64,000 nt of DNA, taken from positions 8,122,001 to 8,186,000 of the forward strand of contig NW_027488368.1 of NCBI RefSeq assembly GCF_051014445.1. The letters run 5' to 3'. This document shows, one piece after another, positions 47,801-60,100 of this stretch (within the stretch, counting starts at the first letter, position 1; the number at the start of each line of letters is the position of its first letter). A program made the position numbers and the translations under genes. The notes beneath the pieces were generated by a model. The model was not told the DNA's origin and did no database searches. It worked only from the letters and a program-made list of their open reading frames with translations. The DNA is from Colletes latitarsis (taxonomy: Eukaryota; Arthropoda; Insecta; Hymenoptera; Colletidae).

Positions 47801-49020
47801 ATTGACTGTTTCAGTGTGGTACCACATTACTACCTGAACCAAACCAGAAACAGCTCAGGGTCTGGCCAACAAGTATGCGAAAAATGCGAAAGTACGATAC
47901 ACATGAGGCCAAATCCCAGACCTAACCGAGACATAACCAGCGTTATCCTCTAAAATATTATTCGGAACCAGCTTCTACTGACTGTTTCAGTGTCGTACCA
48001 CATTACTACGTGATGCAAACCAGAAAAAGCCCAGGATCTGGCCAACAAGTATGCGAAAAATACGAAAGCACGAGCCAGATGAGGGCAAATCCCAGACCTA
48101 ACCGAGACATAGCCGGCGTTATCCCCTGATATAGTAATCGCAACCAGGTTTAACTGACTGTTTCGGTGTGGTACCGCATTACTACGTGATACAAACCAGA
48201 AAAAGGCCAGGATCTGGCCAACAAGTATGCGAGAAATGCGAAAGTGCGAGCCAGATGTGGGCAAATACCAGAACTAGCTCAGACATAACCAGCGTTATCC
48301 TCTAATATAGTAATCGCAACCAGGTTTAATTGACTGTTTCGGTATGGTACCGCATTACTACGGGATCCAAACCAGGAAAAGCCCTGGATCTGGCCAACAA
48401 GTATGCGAAAAATGCTGAAGTACGAGCCAGATGAGGGAAAATCCCAGACCTAACCGAGACATAAACGGCGTTATCCTCTAAAATATTAATCGCAGCCAGG
48501 TTTAATTGACTGTTTCGGTGTGGAACCTCATTACTACGAGATCTAAGACAGAAAAAAACCCAGGATCTGGCCAACGAGTATGCGAAAAACGCGAAAGTAT
48601 GAGCCAGATGATTGCAAATACCAGAACTAACCCAGACATAACCAGCGTTATCCTCTGAGATACTATTCGGAACCAGCTTCTATTGACTGCTTCAGTGTGG
48701 CACCACATTACTACGTGATCCAAACCAGAAAAATCCCAGGATCTGGCCAACAAGTATGGGAAAAATGCGAAAGTACGTGCCATATGAGGGCAAATACCAG
48801 AACTATCCCAGACATAACCAGCGTTATCCTCTAAAATACTAATCGGAACCAGCTTTCATTGACTGTTTCAGTGTGGTACCACATTATTACGTGATCCAAA
48901 CCAGAAAAAGCCCAGGACCTGGCCAACAAGTATGCGAAAAAAACGAAAGCACGAGCCAGATGAGGGCAAATCCCAGACCTAACCGAGACATAACCGGCGT
49001 TATCATCTTAAATATTAATC
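44844..49020 (+). repeat. HOR-2, unit 2 (partial, about 24 monomers)
   Basis: Near-identical to unit 1 at an offset of 4574-4575 bp up to about 49020, where the match stops. One internal block differs: about 47660-48225 does not match about 43085-43650, although the overall phase is unchanged. The replacing monomers at about 47950-48264 match a block at about 35810-36124 in HOR-1 copy 3. A non-reciprocal exchange is the simplest reading. Confidence 0.88.
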
Positions 49021-52000
49021 GCAACCAGGTTTAATTGACTGCTTCGGTGTGGTACCGCATTACTACGTGATACAAAACAGAAAAAGGCCAGGATCTGTCC
49101 AACAAGTATGCGAAAAATGCGAAAGTACGAAACACATGAGGCCAAATCCCAGACCTAACCGAGACATAACCAGCGTTATCCTCTGAAATACTATTCGGAA
49201 CCAGCTTCTATTGACTGCTTCAGTGTGGTACCACATTACTACGTGATCCAAACCAGAAAAATCCCAGGATCTGGCCAACAAGTATGGGAAAAATGCGAAA
49301 GTCCGAGCCAGATGAGTGCAAATCCCAGACCTAACCGAGACATACCCGGCGTTATCCTCTAAAATATTAATCGCAACCAGGTTTAATTGACTGTTTCAGT
49401 GTGGTACCACATTACTACGTGATCCAAACCAGAATAAGCCCAGGATCGAGCCAACAGGTATGCGAAACAAACGAAAGCACGAGCCAGATGAGGGCAAATA
49501 CCAGAACTAACCCAGACATTACCAGCGTTATCGTCTACAATACTAATCGGAACCAGCTTCTACTGACTGTTCCAGTGTGGTACCACATTACTTCGTGATC
49601 CAAACCAGAAAAAGTCCATGATCTGGCCAAGAAAGTATGCGAAAAAATCGAAAGCGCGAGCCAGATGAGGGCAAATCCCAGACCTAACAGAGACATAACT
49701 GGCGTTATCCTCTCAAATATTAATCGCAACCAGGTTTAATTGACTGTTTCGGTGTGGTACCGCATTACTACATGATACAAAACAGAAAATGGCCAGGATC
49801 TGTCCAACAAGTATGCGAAAAATGCGAAAGTACGATACACATGAGGCCAAATCCCAGACCTAACCGAGACATAACCAACGTTATCCTCTAAAATACTAAT
49901 CGGAACCAGCTTGCATTGACTGTTTCAGTGCGGTGCCACATTATTACGTGATCCAAACCAGAAAAAACCCAGGACCTGGCCAACAAGTATGCGAAAAATG
50001 AGAACATACGAGCCAGATGAGGGCAAATCCCAGACCTAACCGAGACATAACCGGCGTTATCCTCTAAAATATTAATCGCAACCAGGTTTAATTGTCTGTT
50101 TCGGTGTGGAACCACATTACTACGGGATCCAAACCAGAAAAAACCCAGGATCAGGCCAAGAAGTATGCGAAAAGCGCGAAAGTATGAGCCAGATGATTGC
50201 AAATACCAGAACTAACCCAGACATAACCAGCGTTATCCTCTGAGATACTATTCGGAACCAGCTTCTATTGACTGCTTCAGTGTGGTGGCACATTATTACG
50301 TGACCCAAACCAGAAAAAGCCCAGGACCTGGCCAACAAGTATGCGAAAAAAACGAAAGCACGAGCCAGATGATGGCAAATCCCAGACCTAACCGAGACAT
50401 AACCGGCGTTATCCTCTAAAAGATTAATCGGAACCAGGATTAATTGACTGTTTCGGTGTGGTACCGCGTTACTACGTGAGCCAAACCAGAAACAGGCCAG
50501 GATCTGGCCAACAAGTATGCGAAAAATGGGAAAATACGAGCCAGATGAGGCAAATACCAGACCTAACCCAGACATAACCGGCGTTATCCTCTAAAACATT
50601 AATCGCAACCAGGCTTAATTGACTGTTTCGGTGTGGAACCTCATTACTACGGGATCCAAAACAGAAAAAACCCAGGATCTGACCAACAAGTATGCGAAGA
50701 ACGCGAAAGTATGGGCCAGATGATTGCAAATACCAGAACTAACCGAGACATAACCAGCGTTATCCTCTAAAATATTAATCGCTACCAGGTTTAATTGACT
50801 GTTTCAGTGTGGTACCACATTACTACGTGATCCAAACCAGAAAAAGCCCAGGATCGAGCCAACAAGTATGCGAAACAAACGAAAGCACGAGCCAGATGAG
50901 GGCAAATACCAGAACCAACCCAGACATAACCAGCGTTATCGTCTAAAATACTAATCGGAACCAGCTCCTACTGACTGTTTCAGTGTGGTACCACATTACT
51001 TCGTGATCCAAACCAGAAAAAGTCCATGATCTGGCCAAGAAGTATGCGAAAAAAACGAAAGCGCGAGCCAGATGAGGGCAAATCCCAGACCTAACAGAGA
51101 CATAACTGGCGTTATCCTCTCAAATATTAAACGCAAACAGGTTTAATTGACTGTTTCGGTGTGGTAACGCATTACTACGTGATACAAAACAGAAAAAGGC
51201 CAGGATCTGGCCAACAAGTATGCGAAAAATGCGAAGGTACGAAACACATGATGCCAAATCCCAGACCTAACCGAGACATAACCGGCGTTCTCCACTAAAA
51301 TATTAATCGGAACCAGCTTTTATTGACTGTTTCAGTGTGGTACCACATTACTACCTGAACCAAACCAGAAACAGCTCAGGGTCTGGCCAACAAGTATGCG
51401 AAAAACGCGAAAGTATGGGCCAGATGATTGCAAATACCAGAACTAACCCAGACATAACCGGCGTTATCCTCTAAAACATTAATCGGAACCAGGCTTAATT
51501 GACTGTTTCGGTGTGGAACCTCATTACTACGGGATCCAAACCAGAAAAAACCCAGGATCTGACCAACAAGTATGCGAAAAACACGAAAGTATGGGCCAGA
51601 TGATTGCAAATACCAGAACTAACCCAGACATAACCGGCGCAATCCTCTAAAATATTAATCGCAACCAGGTTTAATTGACTGTTTCGGTGTGGAACCTCAT
51701 TGCAACGGGATCCAAGCCAGAAAAAACCCAGGAACTGGCCAACAAGTATGCGAAAAACGGGAAAGTACGAGCCGGATGAGGGCAAATACCAGAACTAACC
51801 CAGACAATACCACCGTTATCCTCTAAAACATTAATCGGAACCAGGTTTAATTGACTGTTTCGGTGTGGAACCTCATTACTACGGGATCCAAACCAGAAAA
51901 AGCCCAGGACCTGGCCAACAAGTATGCGAAAGAAACGAAAGCACGAGCCAGATGAGGGCAAATCCTAGTCCTAACCGAGACATAACCGGCGTTATCCTCT

Positions 52001-54250
52001 AAAATATTAATCTTAACCAGGTTCAATTGACTGTTTCAGTGTGGTACCACATTACTACGTGATCCAAATCAGAAAAAGCCCAGGATCTGGCCAACAAGTA
52101 TGCGAGAAATCCGAAAGTGCGAGCCAGATGTGGGCAAATACCAGAACTAGCCCAGACATAACCAGCGTTATCCTCTAATATAGTAATCGCAACCAGGTTT
52201 AATTGACTGTTTCGGTATGGTACCGCATTACTACGTGATCCAAACCAGGAAAAGCCCTGGATCTGGTCAACAAGTATGCGAAAAAGGCGAAAGTACGAGC
52301 CAGATGAGGGAAAATCCCAGACCTAACCGAGACATAAACGGCGTTATCCCCTAAAATATTAATCACAACCAGGTTTAATTGACTGTTTCGGTGTGGTACC
52401 GCATTACTACGTGATACAAAACAGAAAAAGGCCAGGATCTGGCCAACAAGTATGCGAAAAATGCGAAAGTACGAAACACGTGAGGCCAAATCCCAGACCT
52501 AACCGAGACATAACTGGCGTTCCCCACTAAAATATTAATCGGAACCAGCTTTTAATGACTGTTTCAGCGTGGTACCACATTGCAACCTGAACCAAACCAG
52601 AAACAGCTCAGGGTCTGGCCAACAAATATGCGAAAAATGCGAAAGAACGATACACATGAGGCCAAATCCCAGACCTAACCGAGACATAACCAGCGTTCCC
52701 CTCTAAAATACTAATCGGAACCACCTTGCATTGACTGTTTCAGTGCGGTGCCACATTATTACGTGATCCAAACCAGAAAAAGCCCAGGACCTGGCCAACA
52801 AGTATGCGAAAAAATGAAAGCACGAGCCAGATCAGGGCAAATCCCAGACCTAACCGAGACATAACCGGCGTTATCCTCTAAAATATTAATCGCAACCAGG
52901 TTTAATTGTCTGTTTCGGTGTGGAACCACATTACTACGGGATCCAAACCAGAAAAAACCCAGGATCAGGCCAAGAAGTATGCGGAAAACGCGAAAGTATG
53001 AGCCAGATGATTGCAAATACCAGAACTAACCCAGACATAACCAGCGTTATCCTCTGAGATACTATTCGGAACCAGCTTCTATTGACTGCTTCAGTGTGGT
53101 ACCACATTACTACGTGATCCAAACCAGAAAAATCCCAGGATCTGGCCAACAAGTATGGGAAAAATGCGAAAGTACGTGTCAGATGAGGGCAAATACCAGA
53201 ACTAACCCGGACATAACCAGCGTTATCCTCTAAAATACTAATCGGAACCAGCTTTCATTGACTGTTTCATTGTGGTACCACATTATTACGTGATCCAAAC
53301 CAGAAAAAGCCCCGGACCTGGCCAACAAGTATGCGAAAAAAACGAAAGCACTAGCCAGATGAGGGCAAATCCCAGACCTAACCGAGACATAACCGGCGTT
53401 ATCCTCTTAAATATTAATCGCAACCAGGTTTAATTGACTGTTTCAGTGCGGTACCACATTACTACATGAACCAAACCTGAAAAAGCCCAGGGTCTGGGCA
53501 ACAAGTATGCGAAAAACGCGAAAGTATGAGCCAGATGATTGCAAATACCAGAACTAACCCAGACATAACCAGCGTCATCCTCTGAGATACTATTCGGAAC
53601 CAGCTTCTATTGACTGCTTCAGTGTGGTACCACATTACTACGTGATACAAACCAGAAAAAGCCCAGGACCTGGCCAACAAGTATGCGAAAAAAACGAAAG
53701 CACGAGCCAGATGAGGGCACCTCCCAGACCTAACCGAGACATAACCGGTGTTATCCTCTAAAATATTAATCGCAACCAGGTTTAATTGTCTGTTTCGGTG
53801 AGGAACCTCATTACTAAGGGATCTAAGCCAGAAAAAACCCAGGATCTGGCCAACAAGTATGCGAAAAACGCGAAAGTGCGAGCCAGATGTGGGCAAATAC
53901 CAGAACTAGCCCAGACATAACCAGCGTTATCCTCTAATATAGTAATCGCAACCAGGTTTAATTGACTGTTTCGGTGTGGTACCGCATTACTACGTGATCC
54001 AAACCAGAGAACCCTGGATCTGGCCAACAAGTATGCGAAAAATGCGAAAGTACGAGCCAGATGAGGGCAAATCCCAGAACTAACCCAGACATAACCGGCG
54101 TTATCCTCTAAAATATTAATCCCAACCAGGTTTAATAGACTGTTTCGGTGTGGCACCGCATTACTACGTGTCACAAACCAGAAAAAGGCCAGGATCTGGC
54201 CAACAAGTATGCGAAAAATGCGAAGGTACGAGACAGATGAGGGCAAATCC
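49021..54250 (+). repeat. 176-bp satellite, rearranged HOR-2-related monomers
   Basis: About 30 forward monomers, most recognisable as HOR-2 types but in a different order. Segments near 50120-50729 resemble 42321-42810 and 46895-47384. A monomer near 52199 resembles those at 43751 and 48326. The ACCTGAACCAAACCAGAAAC type recurs near 51360 and 52590. No single long period spans the block. The longest minus-strand open frame of the window (53782-54246, 154 codons) lies here and is satellite readthrough across two to three monomers. Confidence 0.88.
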
Positions 54251-57100
54251 CATACCTAACCGAGATATAACCGGCGTTATCCTCTAAAATATTAATCGCA
54301 ACCCGGTTTAATTGACTGTTTCAGTGTCGTCCCACATTACTACCTGAACCAAACCAGAGAAAGCTCAGGGTCAGGCCAACAAGTATGCGTAAAATGTGAA
54401 AGTACCAGCCAGATGAGGGCAAATCCCAGAACTTACCCAGACATAACCGGCGTTATCCTCTATAAGATTAATCGCACCAGGTTTAATTGACTGTTTCAGT
54501 GTGGTACAACATTACTACGTGGTCTTAGCCAGAAAAAGGCCAGGATCTGCCCAACAAGTATGCGAAAAATGCGAAAGTACGAGCCAGATGAGGGCAAATC
54601 CCAGACCTAACCGTGACATAACCGGCGTTATCCTCTAAAATATTAATCGCAACCAGGTTTAATAGACTGTTTCGGTGTGGCACCGCATTACTACGTGACA
54701 CAAACCAGAAAATGGCCAGGATCTGGCCAACAAGTATGCGAAAAATACGAAAGTACGAGCCAGATGAGGGCAAATACCAGAACTAACCCAGGCATAACCA
54801 GCGTTATCCTCTATAATATTAATCACAACCAGGTTTAATTGACTGTTTTAGTGGGGTACCACATTACTACGTGGTCCAAGCCAGAAAAAGGCCAGGATCT
54901 GCCCTACAAGTATGCGAAAAATGCGAAAGTACGAGCCAGATGAGGGCAAATACCAGAACTAACCCAGGCATAACCAGCGTTATCCTCTAAAACATTAATC
55001 GGAACCAGCTTTTATTGACTGTTTCAGTGTGGTACCACTTTACAACCTGAACCAAACCAGAAAAAGCCCAGGGTCTGGCCTACAAGTATGCGTAAAATGC
55101 GAAAGTACCAGCCAGATGAGGGCAAATCCCAGAACTTACCCAGACATAACCGGCGTTATCTTCTATAAGATTAATCGCAACCAGGTTTAATTGACTGTTT
55201 CAGTGTGGTACAACATTACTACGTGGTCCAAGCCAGAAAAAGGCCAGGATCTGCCCAACAAGTAGGCGAAAAATGCGAAAGTACGAGCCAGATGAGGGCA
55301 AATACCAGAACTAACCCAGGCATAACCAGCGTTATCCTCTATAATATTAATCACAACCAGGTTTAATTGACCGTTTCAGTGGGGTACCACATTACTACGT
55401 GGTCCAAGCCAGAAAAAGGCCAGGACCTGGCCTACAAGTATGCGAAAAAAACGAAAGCACGAGCCAGATGAGGGCAAATCCCAGACCTAACCGAGACATA
55501 ACCGACGTTATCCTCTAAAATATTAATCGCAACCAGGTTTAATAGACTGTTTCGGTGTGGCATCGCATTACTACGTGACACAAACCAGAAAATGGCCAGG
55601 ATCTGGCCAACAAGTATGCGAAAAATACGAAAGTACGAGCCAGATGAGGGCAAATACCAGAACTAACCCAGGCATAACCAGCGTTATCCTCTATAATATT
55701 AATCACAACCAGGTTTAATTGACTGTTTTAGTGGGGTGCCACATTACTACGTGGTCCAAGCCAGAAAAAGGCCAGGATCTGCCCTACAAGTATGCGAAAA
55801 ATGCGAAAGTACGAGCCAGATGAGGACAAATCCCAGACCTAACCCAGACATAACCGGCGTTATCGTGTAAAATATTAATCGCAACCAGGTTTAATAGACT
55901 GTTTCGGTGTGGCACCGCATTACTACGTGTCACAAACCAGAAAAAGGCCAGGATATGGCCAACAAGCATGCGAAAAATGCGAAAGTACGAGACAGATGAG
56001 GGCAAATCCCATACCTAACCGAGATATAACCAGCGTTATCCTCTAAAATACTAATCGCAACCAGCTTTCATTGACTGTTTCAATGTGGTACCACATTACT
56101 ACGGGATCCGAACCAGAAGAAGCCCAGGACCTGGCCAACAAGTATGCGAAAAATGCGAAAGTACGAACCAGATGAGGACAAACACCAGACCTAACCCAGA
56201 CATAACCGGCGTTATCCTCTAAAACATTAATCGGAACCAGCTTTTATTGACTGTTTCAGTGTGGTACCACTTTACAACCTGAACCAAACCAGAAAAAGCC
56301 CAGGGTCTGGCCAACAAGTATGCGTAAAATGCGAAAGTACCAGCCAGATGAGGGCAAATCCCAGAACTTACCCAGACATAACCGGCGTTATCTTCTATAA
56401 GATTAATCGCAACCAGGTTTAATTGACTGTTTCAGTGTGGTACCACATTACTACGTCGTCCAAGCCAGAAAAAGGCCAGGATCTGCCCAACAAGTATGCG
56501 AAAAATGCGAAAGTACGAGGCAGATGAGGGCAAATACCAGAACTAACCCAGACATAACCAGCGTTATCCTCTAAAATACTAATCGCAACCAGCTTTCATT
56601 GACTGTTTCAATGTGGTACCACATTATTACGGGATCCGAACCAGAAGAAGCCCAGGACCTGGCCAACAAGTATGCGAAAAATGCGAAAGTACGAACCAGA
56701 TGAGGACAAACACCAGACCTAACCCAGACATAACCGGCGTTATCCTCTAAAACATTAATCGGAACCAGCTTTTATTGACTGTTTCAGTGTGGTACCACTT
56801 TACAACCTGAACCAAACCAGAAAAAGCCCAGGGTCTGGCCAACAAGTATGCGTAAAATGCGAAAGTACCAGCCAGATGAGGGCAAATCCCAGAACTTACC
56901 CAGACATAACCAGCGTTATCCTCTATAATATTAATCGCAACCAGGTTTAATTGACTGTTTCAGTGGGGTACCACATTACTACGTGGTCCAAGCCAGAAAA
57001 AGGCCAGGATCTGCCCAACAAGTATGTGAAAAATGAGAAAATACGAGCCAGATGAGGGCAAATCCCAGAACTTACCCAGACATAACCGGCGTTATCCTCT
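54251..57100 (+). repeat. 176-bp satellite with 3-, 5- and 7-monomer copies
   Basis: The marker TGGTACCACTTTACAACCTG is at about 55031, 56263 and 56791, giving spacings of 1232 bp (7 monomers) and 528 bp (3 monomers). A second marker, the AATGGCCAGGATCTGG monomer preceded by GTGACACAAACCAG, recurs 880 bp (5 monomers) apart at about 54700 and 55580. The trimer at about 56046-56573 is copied almost exactly at 56574-57101. Confidence 0.88.
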
Positions 57101-60100
57101 AAAACATTAATCGGAACCAGGTTTAATTGACTGTTTCGGTGTGGTACCGCATTACTACGTGATCCAAACCAGAAGAAGCCCAGGATCTGGCCAACAAGTA
57201 TGCGAAAAATGCGAAAGTACGAGCCAGATGAGGGCAAATCCCAGACCTAACCGAGACATAACCGGCGTTATCCTCTAAAATATTAATCGCGACCAGATTT
57301 AATTGACTGTTTTGGTGTGGTACCGCATTACTACGTGATCCAAACCAGTAAAAGCCCAGGATCTTGCCAACAAGTATGCGAAAAATGCGAAGGTACGAGC
57401 CAGATGAGGGCAAATCCCAGACCTAACCCAGACATAACCGGCGTTATCCTCTAAAATATTACTCGCAACCAGGTTTTATTGACTATTTCGGTGTGGTACC
57501 GCATTACTGCGTGATCCAAACCAGAAAAAGCCGAGGATCTGGCTACAGGTGTGCGAAAAATGCGAAAGTACGAGCCAGATGAGGGCAAATCCCAGACCTA
57601 ACCGAGACATAGCCGGCGTTATCCTCTAAAATATTAATCGCAACCAGGTTTAATGGACAGTTTCGGTGTGGGACCACATTACTACGGGATCCAATCCAGA
57701 AAAAACGCTGGATCTGGCCAACAACTACGCGAAAAACGCGAAAGTATGAGCCAGATGATTGCAAATACCAGAACTAACCCAGACATAACCAGCGTTATCC
57801 GCTAAAATACTAATCGGAACCAGCTTTTATTGACTGTTTCAGCGTGGCACCACATTACTACGTGATCCAAACCAGAAGAAGGCCAAGATCTGGTCAACAA
57901 GTATGCGAAAGATGCGAAAGTACGAGCCAGATGAGGGCAAATACCAGATCAAACCCAAACATAACCAGCGTTATCCTCCAAAATATTACTCGAAACCAGG
58001 TTTAATTGACTGTTTCGGTGTGGAACCACATTACTACGGTATCCAAATCAGAAAAAGCGCTGGATCTGGCCAACAAGTATGCGAAAAATGCGAAAGTGTG
58101 AGCCAGATGATAGCAAATACCAGAACTAACCAAGACATAACCAGCGTTATCCTCTAAAACACTCATCGCAACCAGCTTTTATTGACTGTTTCAGTGTGGT
58201 ACCACATTACTACGTGATCCGAACCAGAAAAAGCCCAGGATCTGGCCAACATGTATGCGAAAAATGCGAAGGTACGAGGCAGATGAGGGCAAATCCCAGA
58301 CCTAACCGAGACATAACCGGCGTTATCCTCTAAAATATTAATCTCAACCTGGTATAATTGACTGTTTCGGTGTGGAACCACATTACTACGGGATCCAAAT
58401 CAGAAAAAGCGCTGGATCTGGCCAACAAGTATTCGAAAAATGCGAAAGCGAGCCAGATGAGGGCAAATGCCAGACCTAACCCAGACAATACCGGCGTTAT
58501 CCGCTAAAATATTAATCGCAACCAGGTTTAATTGACTGTTTCGGTGTGGTACCGCATTACTACGTGATCCAAACCAGAAAAACCACTGGATCTGGCCAAC
58601 AAGTATGTGAAAAATGCGAAAGTACAAGCCTGATGAGGGCAAATCCCCGACCTGACCGAGACATAACCGGCGTTATCGTCTAAAATATTTATCACAACCA
58701 GGTCTAATAGACTGTTTCGGTGTGGTACCGCATTACTACGGGATCCAATCCAGAGAAACCCCAGGATCTGGCGAACAAGTATGCGAAAAACGCGAAAATA
58801 TGAGCCAGGTGATTGCAAATACCAGAACTAACCCAGACCTAACCAGCGCTGTCCTCTAAAATACTAATCGGAACCAGCTTTTATTGATTGTTTCAGTGTG
58901 GTACGGCAATACTACGTGATCGAAACCAGAAAAAGCCCAGGATCTGGCAAACAAGTATGCGAAAAATGCGAAAGTACGAGGCAGTTGAGGGCAAATCCCA
59001 GACCTAACCGAGAAATAACCAGCGTTATCCTCTAAAATACTAATCGGAACCAGCTTTCATTGACTGTTTCAGTGTGGTACGGCATTACTACGTGATCCAA
59101 ACCAGAAAAAGCCCAGGATGTGGCAAACAAGTATGCGAAAAATGCGAAAGTACGAGGGAGATGAGGGCAAATCCCAGACCTAACCGAGACATAACCGGCG
59201 TTATCCTCTAAAATATTAATCGCAACCAGGTATAATTGACAGTTTCGGTGTGGGACCACATTACTACGGGATCCAATCCAGAAAAAACGCTGGATCTGGC
59301 CAACAACTATGCGAAAAACGCGAAAGTATGAGCCAGATGTTTGCAAATACCAGAACTGACCCAGACATAACCAGCGTTATCCTCTAAAATACTAATCGGA
59401 ACCAGCTTTTATTGACTGTTTCACTGTGGCACGGCATTACTACGTGATCCAAACCAGAAATATCCCAGGATCTGGCCAACAAGTATGCGAAAAATGCGAA
59501 AGTACGAGCCAGATGAGGGCAAATCTCAGACCTAACCGAGACATAGCCGGCGTTATCCTCTAAAATATTAATCGCAACCAGGTTTAATTGACAGTTTCGG
59601 TGTGGGACCACATTACTACGGGATCCAATCCAGAAAAAACGCTGGATCTGGCCATCAACTATGCGAAAAACGCGTAAGTATGAGCCAGATGATTGCAAAT
59701 ACCAGAAATAACCCAGCCATAACCAGCGTTATCCGCTAAAATACTAATCGGAACCAGCTTTTGTTGACTGTTTCAGTGTGGCACCACATTACTACGTGAT
59801 CCAAACCAGAAGAAGGCCAAGATCTGGTCAACAAGTATGCGAAAAATGCGAAAGTACGAGCCAGATGAGGGCAAATCCCAGACCTAACCGAGACATAGCC
59901 GGCGTTATTCTCTAAAATATTAATCGCAACCAGGTTTAATTGACTGATTCGGTGTGGTACCGCATTACTGCGTGATCCAAACCAGAAAAAGCCGAGGATC
60001 TGGCTACAGGTGTGCGAAAAATGCGAAAGTACGAGCCAGATGAGGGCAAATCCCAGACCTAACCGAGACATAGCCGGCGTTATTCTCTAAAATATTAATC

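Noticed and set aside
20404..49020. CRISPR-like array (regular repeats with variable spacers)
   Set aside because: The whole 176-bp unit is conserved with no repeat and spacer division, and the setting is eukaryotic satellite with retrotransposons.
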